A DNA stretch of 64,000 nt. Origin: JACKLD01 sp049297695. Lineage in GTDB: Bacteria > Pseudomonadota > Alphaproteobacteria > UBA2136 > UBA6156. Made by a program: the position numbers and the translations under genes. The stretch covers positions 1-64,000 of the forward strand of contig JBAQUT010000021.1 of assembly GCA_049297695.1 (NCBI GenBank), written 5' to 3'. Position 1 is the first letter of the stretch. Each line of letters starts with the position of its first letter. Shown piece after piece: positions 15,695-23,205 of this stretch. The notes under the pieces are model-generated. The model did no database searches, was not told the origin of the DNA, and was given only the letters and a program-made list of their open reading frames with translations.

Positions 15695-15711
15695 TGGCAG
15701 GGGAGACAGGA
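15695..15711 (+). repeat. tRNA-side attachment site of the element
   Basis: The same 17 bases as 5024-5040, here forming the T-arm end, acceptor strand and CCA of tRNA-Trp on the minus strand. Confidence 0.85.
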
Positions 15712-15770
15712 CTCGAACCTGCAACCAAAGGTTTTGGAGACCTCTACTCTACCAATTGAGCCACTCCCCT
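15695..15770 (-). tRNA. tRNA-Trp (anticodon CCA)
   Basis: A 76-base cloverleaf is readable on the minus strand: acceptor AGGGGAG paired with CTCCCCT, D-arm GCTCAATTGGTAGAGT, anticodon stem GAGGT/ACCTT around CTCCAAA with CCA at the anticodon position, T-arm GCAGGTTCGAGTCCTGT, and an encoded 3' GCCA. Its 3' end is the insertion target of the adjacent element and was restored on insertion. Confidence 0.97.
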
Positions 15771-15948
15771 GTGGATGTGGGTATGCCACGGTTTGGGGGT
15801 GGGGGTCAAGATACCCTGTGGCCTGTATGGAGTGCCTGCAAAAGCATCTGATTTTATACAGTTTAACCCAGCAAAACCGCCACACGGGGTGCCTGTATTC
15901 GGGGCAGCGGCCTCGCCCCTTGCGCAAGGCTGGCGTAAGGTGGGGCCC

Positions 15949-17199
15949 ATGAGATTGCGCCACCACTTTGCCGCATGGGCGTTTGCCGTGGTGCTGGCGC
16001 TGCCTGTGCACGCGGCGGATTGGGGCCAAATGGCCATCGTCTCCAGCACGCTGGGGGTGGATGCAGGGCGGCTGTGCGTGGGAGCCAGTCAAGCAGGTAG
16101 GCCCTCCGACATGGGCTGCCCCACCTACGCGCCGTTTGTGAGCAGCGGAGGCCTTTTAACGGGAAGTACAGCGAGTTTTGGCGGGCTTACGGTGACGGGT
16201 TCGGCCAGTATGACCACCGTATCGGCCACCAACATTTCCGCCACCTATGTGGATGCCACCCGTAACGGCACAGTCAGCGCCACCTACGGGTATTTTAGCC
16301 AGATTAGCGGAAGTATCCCCGCCAGCATGGTGACGGGGATGGATGCCGCGGCGCGTGGCGACCGTATCAGCACCACGGGTGTGGCCGATGGCAGTGGGCT
16401 GGCCATGGTGGCCACCGATGGGAACGTGATTAGCTTCACCACCAGCGGCGTGAACACCGCGTACTTGGATAGCAGCGGGCGCTACATTGGTCCTGGTGTG
16501 AGCATCACCACGTACAATGGTGTGAGCAGCACGAACGGGTATTTTAGCGGGAATGTGGGCATTGGGACGACGGCGCCGACGAAAGAAGGTTTGACGATTT
16601 CTGGTACCAGCACGCCGGGGTTGCGTGTTCAGGCGAGTAACGCGTGGGATTTCTTTACGTCGGCAGTAGGTGGTCGGCTTGGAATTTATGATGCCACGAA
16701 TTCAAGAGAACTGATGACATTCAGGACATCTGGCAAAGTTGGTGTGTCAAACACGTCGCCAGTTGCACAATTTGATGTAACCGGCACCATTAGCGCCAGC
16801 GATATTGTACAGGTGGGGAGCACCACCACGATTGCCTGTGGCAGCGGGTTGGAGGGCGGTATCCGCTACACCAACGTGAGCGATACCTTGCAGATTTGTA
16901 CCAGCGGCGGATGGAAGAGTTTGGTGAGCGGCACGGTAGCTAATACGACCACAGGTACGGGCACAACCAACTATGTGGCCCGTTGGACAGGTACGAGCAC
17001 GTTGGGGACAGGTATTTTATATGATGATGCCACCAATGTAGGGGTTGGAACTTCAACACCTACGGCCCGTTTGGAAGTTTCCGGTACCTTCCGCGTGGCC
17101 CGCAACACCACCAGCACGGACACGTGCGACGATGGATCGCTGGTGGGCACCATGCGCGCCAACCCCACCACGGGGATGATGGAGCTGTGCGCCCCGTAA
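15949..17199 (+). CDS. secreted fibre-like surface protein with GIGT repeats
   Basis: The protein has 416 residues from the ATG at 15949, which has TAAGGTGG upstream and begins with a signal peptide (MRLRHHFAAWAFAVVLAL, cleavage near PVHAA). The rest is rich in Ser, Thr, Gly and Val and would form repeated beta structure. The motif VGIGTTAPTKEGLTISGT recurs in variants (VGVSNTSPVAQFDVTGT, VGVGTSTPTARLEVSGT), a pattern typical of trimeric tail-fibre-like and cell-surface proteins. No S74 autocleavage domain is seen at the end. A role in adhesion or envelope decoration is inference. It lies on the opposite strand to tRNA-Trp and converges with pgk. Confidence 0.75.
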   Translation: MRLRHHFAAWAFAVVLALPVHAADWGQMAIVSSTLGVDAGRLCVGASQAGRPSDMGCPTYAPFVSSGGLLTGSTASFGGLTVTGSASMTTVSATNISATYVDATRNGTVSATYGYFSQISGSIPASMVTGMDAAARGDRISTTGVADGSGLAMVATDGNVISFTTSGVNTAYLDSSGRYIGPGVSITTYNGVSSTNGYFSGNVGIGTTAPTKEGLTISGTSTPGLRVQASNAWDFFTSAVGGRLGIYDATNSRELMTFRTSGKVGVSNTSPVAQFDVTGTISASDIVQVGSTTTIACGSGLEGGIRYTNVSDTLQICTSGGWKSLVSGTVANTTTGTGTTNYVARWTGTSTLGTGILYDDATNVGVGTSTPTARLEVSGTFRVARNTTSTDTCDDGSLVGTMRANPTTGMMELCAP

Positions 17200-17218
17200 G
17201 CGATGTTGGAACGGGTTT

Positions 17219-18397
17219 TTAAAGAACCTGCAACGGCGGCAAAGGTTTGCCTTGCAAGGCGTGCATCAACGCCGCGGCACCGCTGGCCACATGGGGCAGG
17301 TGGCGGCGCAGGTCGCCTTCACGCAGCACTTTTTGGAGTCCATCGCCCCCCACCACGCTGAAGGCTTGGCTGTGCAACACAGCGTTGGCAAGGCCCAGCG
17401 TACCTTCCTGAAACGCCTTATGCTCCACCGCGCCCATGCTGCCCAGCCATATCAGGCTGCCAGCCTGCTGGATAACCTTGCTCCACGTAGCTAACGTTTG
17501 CGGCCCAATGTCCATGGCCATGTCGGTATCCCGCAGTACCGTGGCGGGGCGAGTTTCCGGCGTTGCAAACCCGTGGCGTTGGGTTACGGTGAAATCCAGT
17601 GGCAACAGCAAACGGCACCCTAGCACGCCCGCTTCGGTAAAAATCTCGCGAGCTTCGTTCACGCAGTCGGGGTCTACCATGCTGTGGCCAAGGCCCATAT
17701 CCCGGCTGGCCAAAAACGTGTGGGCCACCACGCCACCCAAAATCAGCGTGTCCACCTTGGTCATCAGGTGGCGTATCACTTCCAGCTTGTGGGGCACCTG
17801 CGCCCCCCCCAACATGCACACCAAGGGGCGGGCAGGGGTTTGGGTTAGGCGGTTCAGCCATTCCAGTTCCATCAACATGCGGGGGCCTAGAACACTCTCC
17901 GCCATGGTGGCGGCAAGGCCCGAAACACTGGCGTGCGGGCGGTGTGCCACGGCAAAGGCGTCGTTCACAAACACCTCGCCCAGGCTGGCCAGTTGTTTTA
18001 CAAAACGGGGGTCGTTTATCTGCTCGCCCAAATGGAAACGGGTATTTTCTAACAGCAAAACTTCTCCTGCGCCCAGCTTGGCAACGGCCTGCTCGGCCAC
18101 GCGGCCCACACAATCGGGCACAAAGCCTACGGGAGTGCCTAAAAGTTTGGAAAGGTGTTCAGCCAACGGCAAGGTAGAAAGGTTGGGTACTACCTGCCCC
18201 TGCGGCCGCCCCCGGTGGGTGAGCAACACCAAGCGGGCTTTACGCTTCAACAACGTTTGAATGGCAGGCAGGTGCACGTGCAAGCGGTAGTCATCCACCA
18301 ACCCGCCCGTGGCCGTGGGGGGGATGTTGAAGTCCACGCGCATCAGCACCGCGCGGTTTTCTACGTTCACATCGGCAAGGGTGGGGTAGGGTTGCAT
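17219..18397 (-). CDS. pgk: divergent phosphoglycerate kinase
   Basis: The fold is clearly that of phosphoglycerate kinase (392 residues): RVDFNIPP at 20-27, LLTHRGRPQG at 58-67, LLLENTRFHLGE at 114-125, VFVNDAFAVAHRPHAS at 142-157. This glycolytic enzyme transfers phosphate between 1,3-bisphosphoglycerate and ADP. Several conserved positions differ: GGAKVSDK becomes GGAQVPHK (Gln200 replaces a lysine that normally contacts the transferred phosphate), WNGPMGVFE becomes WLGSMGAVE (317-325), and GGGDS becomes GGDGLQ (350-355). It is therefore either a fast-evolving functional copy or a paralogue with altered activity. It converges with the fibre gene and diverges from the zapA cluster. Confidence 0.88.
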   Translation of the reverse strand: MQPYPTLADVNVENRAVLMRVDFNIPPTATGGLVDDYRLHVHLPAIQTLLKRKARLVLLTHRGRPQGQVVPNLSTLPLAEHLSKLLGTPVGFVPDCVGRVAEQAVAKLGAGEVLLLENTRFHLGEQINDPRFVKQLASLGEVFVNDAFAVAHRPHASVSGLAATMAESVLGPRMLMELEWLNRLTQTPARPLVCMLGGAQVPHKLEVIRHLMTKVDTLILGGVVAHTFLASRDMGLGHSMVDPDCVNEAREIFTEAGVLGCRLLLPLDFTVTQRHGFATPETRPATVLRDTDMAMDIGPQTLATWSKVIQQAGSLIWLGSMGAVEHKAFQEGTLGLANAVLHSQAFSVVGGDGLQKVLREGDLRRHLPHVASGAAALMHALQGKPLPPLQVL

Positions 18398-18495
18398 GGT
18401 ATTTAAAAACTTTGCCCGCGAAAATGCAGATTAGCAATTGACCATGCGCCAGCCCTCTCTTAATGTAGTACATGAAGTGGGAAAGGGGACACACC

Positions 18496-18786
18496 ATGAG
18501 CACACCGATGCTGGAACTGCCCAAACTGGCCGATACGCGCAGCACCCAACGCCTTTTAAATATTTTATCCCAACTGGAAGAATCTACTGCCAACCGCTCC
18601 AGCCTTGCCACCTCTGTTGAAAACGGCGTGGTGGACATGAAGGTGGAAGGCGAGATTGCCCGCCTGCGCCGCGAGAACAAAGCCCTGAAAGCCAACATGA
18701 AGCAAGCGTTGGAGCGGATTGACGCCCTGATGGAGGCCATGACCCGTGAATCCCACACCCAACCCGCTGAGAGCATGGCGGCATGA
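18496..18786 (+). CDS. small coiled-coil protein upstream of zapA (DUF4164-like)
   Basis: The product has 96 residues from the ATG at 18496, with AAAGGGG about eight bases before it; an upstream in-frame ATG at 18472 lacks such a site. Residues 20-90 form heptad-like helices (EGEIARLRRENKALKANMKQ). Alphaproteobacteria often have a short coiled-coil gene just ahead of zapA, and this fits that slot. The stop codon overlaps the zapA start (ATGA), so the two are coupled. It may assist Z-ring assembly, but that is inference. Confidence 0.75.
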   Translation: MSTPMLELPKLADTRSTQRLLNILSQLEESTANRSSLATSVENGVVDMKVEGEIARLRRENKALKANMKQALERIDALMEAMTRESHTQPAESMAA

Positions 18787-19070
18787 CGAACATGCTGAGC
18801 ATCACCTTGGGCGGCAAAACCTACCGCTTGGCCGTGCCCACAACCGAAGAAGCCAAAGTGAACAATCTGGCCGCCCATGTGGACAGCCTGATGCAGGATA
18901 TCCGCAAGGCCGACCCCTCGATGGATAGGGACAACATGTGGGCGCTGGTGGCCCTGCAACTGGCCTCCCAAGCCACCGAAGCCATGGGCAAGCTGGACGA
19001 GCAGGGGCACAGCGTGATGCAGTTCCACCGAGCTGTGGCGCTGAAATTAGAAGCGCTGTTGCCTCAATAG
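18783..19070 (+). CDS. zapA: cell division protein ZapA
   Basis: The protein has 95 residues, the family length. The N-terminal beta segment LSITLGGKTYRLAVP and the following NLAAHVDSLMQDIR match ZapA, and the C-terminal half is a coiled coil that mediates dimer and tetramer formation. ZapA binds and bundles FtsZ filaments at mid-cell. The start codon overlaps the stop of the preceding coiled-coil gene. The fau gene follows, the common zapA-fau order. Confidence 0.9.
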   Translation: MTNMLSITLGGKTYRLAVPTTEEAKVNNLAAHVDSLMQDIRKADPSMDRDNMWALVALQLASQATEAMGKLDEQGHSVMQFHRAVALKLEALLPQ

Positions 19071-19079
19071 AAGTTGTTG

Positions 19080-19179
19080 GTTGTAAGTTGTAGGTTGTAA
19101 CTGTAGCCCATTTCGAAATGCCTCGAGATTTTATGGAGTTCCCAATCAAACGCGACAGTTACAACCTACAACTTACAAC
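19080..19179. repeat. heptad repeat pair forming a 25-bp hairpin
   Basis: At 19080-19104 three GTTGTAR heptads are followed by CTGT; the exact reverse complement lies at 19155-19179. Together they make a perfect 25-bp stem around a 50-base loop, filling most of the gap between zapA and fau. In many proteobacteria this gap holds 6S RNA, but a perfect stem without a central bubble does not look like 6S. Confidence 0.7.
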
Positions 19180-19219
19180 GCCTCTTGCAAAAAGAGGCTC
19201 TGGGCCCCATATCCCCTCC

Positions 19220-19834
19220 ATGCGTCTCGTCAAGCAACCCAAGGCTTTGCCGTTTACGGTGGACCCCGCCAATCGCGGCATCAAAGCCGTGAAGGCCGCG
19301 TTGCGGGAAGAATTCAAGGCCCGCCGCGCTCTGATTAGCCCCGATTTGCGGGATACCACCCGCTGGAAAGTGACCAACCATCTGCGCACGCTGTTGGCGG
19401 GGATGGATGGCGTGGTGGCCTTGTACTACCCCCTGGGCGCCGAGATTGACCTGCGCCCCTTGGGGGCGGAACTGTGGAGGGCGGGCATGAACGTGGCCTT
19501 GCCCCGTGTGGTGGAGCGTGGCCATGCGTTGCGGTTTAACATCTGGACACCCGACGGCGCTACGGAGCCCGATGCTGTGGGCCTACCCACCGCCACAGGG
19601 CCAGAAGTATGGCCCACCATCATGGTCATCCCTATGCTGGGGTACAGCAAAACGGGCCATCGGCTGGGGTACGGCGGCGGATATTACGACCGCACGCTGA
19701 AAACCGCGCCCATCCCAACGTTAAGCATCGGCGTGTGCTACACCGAGCTGGAAGTGGACGATTTCCCCGCCGAATACCACGACCAGCGGCTGGAATATGT
19801 GGTGACGGGAAAAGAGGTTATCAGGTGTTGGTAG
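19220..19834 (+). CDS. fau: 5-formyltetrahydrofolate cyclo-ligase
   Basis: The enzyme converts 5-formyltetrahydrofolate to 5,10-methenyltetrahydrofolate with ATP. It has 204 residues. Visible features are the N-terminal basic helix KAALREEFKARR, the YYPLGAEIDLRPLG segment, and the strongly conserved MLGYSKTGHRLGYGGGYYDRTL signature near residues 140-162 (read in two parts). The start at 19220 (MRLVKQ) is chosen because earlier in-frame starts lie inside the hairpin repeat; no clear ribosome site precedes it. It follows zapA as in many proteobacteria. Confidence 0.92.
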   Translation: MRLVKQPKALPFTVDPANRGIKAVKAALREEFKARRALISPDLRDTTRWKVTNHLRTLLAGMDGVVALYYPLGAEIDLRPLGAELWRAGMNVALPRVVERGHALRFNIWTPDGATEPDAVGLPTATGPEVWPTIMVIPMLGYSKTGHRLGYGGGYYDRTLKTAPIPTLSIGVCYTELEVDDFPAEYHDQRLEYVVTGKEVIRCW

Positions 19835-19837
19835 AGT

Positions 19838-19862
19838 GTTGTAAGTTGTAGGTTGTAACTGT
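19838..19862 (+). repeat. heptad repeat copy
   Basis: These 25 bases are identical to 19080-19104 (three GTTGTAR heptads plus CTGT). The copy starts three bases after the fau stop codon. Confidence 0.75.
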
Positions 19863-19896
19863 CGTTCACTGTTGTGGGGTTCCGCAACAAGGGGGT

Positions 19897-19917
19897 TGAG
19901 GGGGCGAAGCCCCCTCA
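19897..19917. repeat. GC-rich hairpin
   Basis: TGAGGGGGC-GAA-GCCCCCTCA is a perfect 9-bp stem with a 3-base loop and no T run. It lies between the heptad copy and a REP-like copy in the 250-base gap before ymdB. Confidence 0.5.
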
Positions 19918-19927
19918 CGACCGTAGG

Positions 19928-19957
19928 TCGTCATGGCGAGCGTAGCGTGGCCATCTC
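19928..19957 (+). repeat. REP-like 30-bp repeat, copy 1
   Basis: Begins TCGTCATGGCGAGCGTAGCG and ends TGGCCATCTC. Identical to copy 2 at 20893-20922. The unit is an imperfect palindrome (ATGGC...GCCAT). Confidence 0.8.
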
Positions 19958-20085
19958 CCAAGGTTTAAATTGGCATAAAGTAACGATATTTAGCTTTCGT
20001 TTCTACCCTAACCGATGGAGAAGAAAAGTGGATATGCTTACAACTAACACCTGACAACCACCAACAGCTTTGCTATAAGCAAAGC

Positions 20086-20886
20086 ATGAACCTCCTCTTC
20101 CTCGGCGATATCGCCGCATCTTCCGGCCGCACCGCCCTTGCCAAACATTTGCCTTTGTTGCGGGAAAAGTACGCGCTGGACTGCGTGATTGCCAACGGCG
20201 AAAACAGCCACAGCACCAGCCGTGGCATTACCGAAGACACGGCGCAAGAGATCTTCCGTGCAGGGGTAGACGTGATTACGCTGGGCGACCACACGTTTGA
20301 CCAAAAAGGGGTGGAAGTGCTGCTGGCCCAAAACCAGCGCATCATCCGCCCCGCCAACTACCCGCAGGGCACGGTGGGGCGCGGGCACACGGTGTTCACC
20401 ACCGCCAGCGGCAAGCGGGTAGGGGTTATCAACTTGCAAGGTCGCGTGTTCATCAACCAGCAAACCGATTGCCCCTTCCAAAAAGCCAAGGCGCTGATGG
20501 ACGAACTCCGCTTGGGCGATACCGTGGATGCGCTGGTGGTGGATATCCACGCCGAAGCGACATCCGAAAAATGCCTGATGGGCTATGTGTGGGATGGCAA
20601 GGCCAGCCTTGTCGTGGGTACGCACACGCACATCCCTACCAACGATGCCCGCATCCAACCCAAAGGCACGGCGTACCAATCCGATGCCGGCATGTGCGGC
20701 GATTACAATTCGTCGCTGGGCATGAGCTTTGAGAGCGTGCTACCCCACATGCTGCAACGCGGCCGCTTTAAGTTTGAACCCGCCAGCGGCGAAGGCACCC
20801 TGTGCGGCGTGCTTGTTACCGTGGGTGCAAACGGCTTGGCCACCCACGTGCAAAGCATCAAGGTGGGCGGGGTTTTGGGGGAGTAA
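20086..20886 (+). CDS. YmdB-family metallophosphoesterase
   Basis: The protein has 266 residues and belongs to the TIGR00282/YmdB family, 2',3'-cyclic-nucleotide phosphodiesterases with a di-iron centre. Metal ligands are visible in order: NLLFLGDIAASSGR (Asp8), NGENSHS, GDHTFD, VDIHAEATSEK and GTHTHIPTND. In Bacillus the homologue affects biofilm and motility choice. It precedes yebC, a pairing common in alphaproteobacteria, but a NUDIX gene and a REP-like repeat now lie between. A short perfect stem GCTTTGC/GCAAAGC ends right at the start codon. Confidence 0.9.
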   Translation: MNLLFLGDIAASSGRTALAKHLPLLREKYALDCVIANGENSHSTSRGITEDTAQEIFRAGVDVITLGDHTFDQKGVEVLLAQNQRIIRPANYPQGTVGRGHTVFTTASGKRVGVINLQGRVFINQQTDCPFQKAKALMDELRLGDTVDALVVDIHAEATSEKCLMGYVWDGKASLVVGTHTHIPTNDARIQPKGTAYQSDAGMCGDYNSSLGMSFESVLPHMLQRGRFKFEPASGEGTLCGVLVTVGANGLATHVQSIKVGGVLGE

Positions 20887-20892
20887 AACGTG

Positions 20893-20922
20893 TCGTCATG
20901 GCGAGCGTAGCGTGGCCATCTC
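20893..20922 (+). repeat. REP-like 30-bp repeat, copy 2
   Basis: Identical to copy 1. It begins six bases after the ymdB stop and is followed at once by an ATG. Confidence 0.8.
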
Positions 20923-20943
20923 ATGAACAAAGGAGAAATGACA

Positions 20944-21510
20944 ATGAGTGATAACCGGCAGTGGTTGATCGAGAAACTTAACGCTTATACAGGTTTCACG
21001 GATGAGTACGAACATATTTCAAAAATCATGACGTTGGAATATTTACGTCATCATTCAAGGGCGTTTTGGCGAGATGAATTTGTGCCTGGCCATCTGACAT
21101 CATCTGCGTGGATTGTTAATCCAAGTCGCACTAAAGTTTTAATGATGTACCATAAATATATTCAAAAATGGCTTCAATTTGGTGGCCACGCCGATGGAAA
21201 TCCAAATCTTGTCGAGGTTGCCCTTAAAGAAGCAAGCGAAGAAACGGGATTGGATATATCGTTGTTTGAAGTGTTAATGAACGAAGCGATCTTCGATGTT
21301 GCGATTGTTCCCGTTCCTGCAAATCCCAAAAAGAATGAGCCAGACCATGTTCACTTTGATATTCGCTTCTTGTTAGAATTAGACGATGCAATTCCTTTGC
21401 CTGAGAATCCTGAAGGGTTGGATGTCCGTTGGTTGGAGTTCAACGAGGCCCATCGACTCATTTCATCCGGAAATACCTGCTTGCGGATGTTGGAAAAAAG
21501 TATCTCTTAG
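20944..21510 (+). CDS. NUDIX hydrolase
   Basis: The protein has 188 residues. The NUDIX box is GGHADGNPNLVEVALKEASE followed by ETGL near residues 75-98; relative to the consensus GX5EX7REUXEEXGU the first glutamate is proline and the arginine is lysine, while the metal-binding EExG core is kept. Such enzymes hydrolyse nucleoside diphosphates linked to another group. The ATG at 20944 has AAAGGAG eight bases upstream, so it is preferred over ATGs at 20923 and 20938. The gene looks more AT-rich than its neighbours and separates ymdB from yebC, so it is probably an insertion into a conserved cluster. Confidence 0.85.
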   Translation: MSDNRQWLIEKLNAYTGFTDEYEHISKIMTLEYLRHHSRAFWRDEFVPGHLTSSAWIVNPSRTKVLMMYHKYIQKWLQFGGHADGNPNLVEVALKEASEETGLDISLFEVLMNEAIFDVAIVPVPANPKKNEPDHVHFDIRFLLELDDAIPLPENPEGLDVRWLEFNEAHRLISSGNTCLRMLEKSIS

Positions 21511-21519
21511 GTAACTCCC

Positions 21520-22254
21520 ATGGCTGGCCACTCCCAATTCTCCAACATCATGCACCGCAAGGCGGCGCAGGATAAACGCAAAACCAAATTGGCTACCAAA
21601 GCCATGCGCGACATTATGAGCGCGGTAAAAAGCGGCAGCGCCGAGCCAGCCAACAATGCCGTGTTGAAGGCGGCGATTGACAGGGCCAAAGCGGTGAACA
21701 TGACGAAAGATGTCATCCAACGCGCCATCAACCGCGGTACGGGCGCCGAGAAGGGGGCTGATTTTGAGGAGCGATGGTACGAAGCCTACGGTGCAGGCGG
21801 TGTGGCGGTGATGGTGAAAACCCTGACCGACAACCCCACGCGCACCATTACCAACGTGCGCAACGCATTCACCAAAACGGGCGGCAACGTGGGGAGCGAT
21901 GGCAGCGTGGCGTGGATGTTCAAACCCTGCGGCGTGATTGTTTACCCCGCTGCCACCGCCAGCAACGATGATATGATGGAGCACGCTATTAACGCGGGCG
22001 CCGATGATGTGCGGCATGAAGAGGATGTGCATCGGATTATCACCCAGCCCGCCGATTTTGCCGAAGTGCGCCGCAAACTGGCGGAAACGCTAGGTGTTGC
22101 GAGCGAGAGCGACCTCACGTATCTGCCACAGCAATTCCACGCCGTGCACGATGCCGACACGTTGGCCGCGCTGGAGAAGATGATGGAGATGTTGCACAAT
22201 GATGACGATGTGCAAGATGTCATCACTAATTTATTCAGCGATGAAACGGCGTAG
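21520..22254 (+). CDS. yebC: YebC/PmpR family protein
   Basis: The protein has 244 residues. The family start MAGHSQFSNIMHRKAAQDKRK is recognisable, as are INRGTGAEKGADFEERWYEA and GGNVGSDGSVAWMF. YebC-family proteins act as regulators and have been linked to translation of proline stretches. Placement before ruvC is typical of alphaproteobacteria; here a histone-like gene and a cytochrome gene lie between. The gene starts nine bases after the NUDIX stop codon. Confidence 0.93.
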   Translation: MAGHSQFSNIMHRKAAQDKRKTKLATKAMRDIMSAVKSGSAEPANNAVLKAAIDRAKAVNMTKDVIQRAINRGTGAEKGADFEERWYEAYGAGGVAVMVKTLTDNPTRTITNVRNAFTKTGGNVGSDGSVAWMFKPCGVIVYPAATASNDDMMEHAINAGADDVRHEEDVHRIITQPADFAEVRRKLAETLGVASESDLTYLPQQFHAVHDADTLAALEKMMEMLHNDDDVQDVITNLFSDETA

Positions 22255-22334
22255 TTTGGCGTGAAGTTGCCACTTTCGGTACTTCAAGTGTGCAACAAAA
22301 AAAACACACCCCTTCAAAAACATACGATGGATTG

Positions 22335-22363
22335 TTGACACCCCGTACAGATGTGGAAACATG
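22335..22363 (+). promoter_or_regulatory. possible promoter of the H1-like gene
   Basis: TTGACA at 22335-22340 is a perfect -35 box; AACATG follows after 17 bases and is a poor -10. It lies about 75 bases before the small gene, which also has its own terminator. Confidence 0.35.
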
Positions 22364-22439
22364 AGAACAAGGTTATGCGAGAGGCTGCAACTGGGCACCG
22401 CACGCAGGCCTCACAACAACTAACAAAAGGGTCACTCCT

Positions 22440-22553
22440 ATGGCCGTTGCCAAGAAAAAACCTGCTGCTAAAAAAGCAGCTGTGAAAAAAGCTCCTGCTA
22501 AAAAAGCAGTTGCTAAAAAAGCTCCTGCAAAGAAAGCAGCTAAGAAGAAGTAG
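22440..22553 (+). CDS. 37-residue histone H1-like Lys/Ala/Pro-rich protein
   Basis: The product is 37 residues long and made almost only of Lys, Ala, Pro and Val (for example KKAPAKKAVAKKAPAKKA), ending in KKK. This matches the tails of bacterial histone H1-like proteins (Hc1/AlgP type) that bind DNA or RNA by charge. AAAGGG lies about nine bases before the ATG. The gene has a plausible promoter and a strong terminator, so it is an independent unit. By abundance signals alone it could be a highly expressed nucleoid protein, but that is inference. Confidence 0.8.
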   Translation: MAVAKKKPAAKKAAVKKAPAKKAVAKKAPAKKAAKKK

Positions 22554-22571
22554 TTCTTCTTAGGCTATAAA

Positions 22572-22597
22572 ACCGAGGCAATGCCTCGGTTTTTTTT
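22572..22597 (+). terminator. terminator of the H1-like gene
   Basis: ACCGAGGC-AAT-GCCTCGGT, a perfect 8-bp stem, is followed by seven T residues 19 bases after the stop codon. Confidence 0.93.
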
Positions 22598-22607
22598 ATC
22601 AAAAATA

Positions 22608-22637
22608 TCGTCATGGCAAGCGTAGCGCGGCCATCTC
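22608..22637 (+). repeat. REP-like 30-bp repeat, copy 3
   Basis: Differs from copy 1 at two positions (GCAAGC and GCGCGG). It lies between the terminator and the cytochrome gene. Confidence 0.75.
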
Positions 22638-22675
22638 ATGCGTGATAGAATCAAACGGCAAACAAGGAGAAAACC

Positions 22676-23197
22676 ATGTACCACCCCATCAGCAAACTGT
22701 TCCATTGGACCATTGGCCTGCTTATGATTGGCCTTCTGTTTGTCGGCCTTACGTGGGAAGACTTTTTCCCCGAGCCCTTCCGCTTCACGTTGTTGGGCTG
22801 GCACAAATCGTTGGGCGCCATCGTCCTTGGCCTTTCTGTACTTCGTGCCCTGTGGTGGCTTACCCAAACCAAACCTGCATTGGTGAAAACACTCCCCGCC
22901 CGCATGGCTCCGTTCATCAACCTTGGCCATAACATCCTTTATGCCTTCATGATGATTATGCCGCTTTCTGGCTGGATGATGAGCAACGCAGCAGGCTATC
23001 CTGTATCCGTGTTCGGCTGGTTCACCTTGCCCACACTTCTGGAAAAAAACGACGAACTCCGCCACACCTTTGGCGAAGTGCACGAACTGGCAGGCTGGAC
23101 GCTGATTGCCATCATCGCCTTCCACGTAGCCGCTGCCCTGTACCACCATGTGGTGCTGAAGGACGAAACCCTGAAACGCATGATGTTCCGCGGTTAA
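22676..23197 (+). CDS. cytochrome b561
   Basis: The protein has 173 residues and four hydrophobic helices. Candidate haem-ligand histidines are His10 (SKLFHW), His43 (LGWHKSLG), the HELAGW histidine and the AFHVAAALYHH histidines. It is a membrane di-haem b-type cytochrome that passes electrons between quinone and periplasmic partners, sometimes protecting against superoxide. AAGGAG precedes the ATG. It interrupts the yebC-ruvC order, and REP-like repeats flank it on both sides. Confidence 0.9.
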   Translation: MYHPISKLFHWTIGLLMIGLLFVGLTWEDFFPEPFRFTLLGWHKSLGAIVLGLSVLRALWWLTQTKPALVKTLPARMAPFINLGHNILYAFMMIMPLSGWMMSNAAGYPVSVFGWFTLPTLLEKNDELRHTFGEVHELAGWTLIAIIAFHVAAALYHHVVLKDETLKRMMFRG

Positions 23198-23205
23198 GAG
23201 GGAAA

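Larger units (their letters stand above)
5024..15711. mobile_element. integrative element inserted in the 3' end of tRNA-Trp
   Basis: The element is bounded by a 17-bp direct repeat (5024-5040 and 15695-15711) that matches the tRNA-Trp 3' end including CCA; the tRNA itself stays intact. The tyrosine integrase gene starts about 105 bases from the tRNA end, the classical arrangement. About ten recognised genes, all on the minus strand, fill it: integrase, DUF488 protein and partner, PcfJ-like protein and partner, serine recombinase, winged-helix protein, basic protein, 41-residue membrane peptide, secreted protein and HNH protein. No relaxase, coupling protein, capsid or tail genes are visible, so it is either mobilised by others, a satellite-like element, or a genomic island that has lost transfer functions. 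The name of any matching family is unknown to me. Confidence 0.88.

Noticed and set aside
15589..15724. Extended N-terminus of the integrase reaching into tRNA-Trp
   Set aside because: It would translate through the tRNA 3' end; the ATG at 15589 has a good ribosome site and starts with the expected domain.
19071..19219. 6S RNA between zapA and fau
   Set aside because: The gap is 149 bases and dominated by a perfect 25-bp stem made of dispersed repeats, without the bubble expected of 6S RNA.
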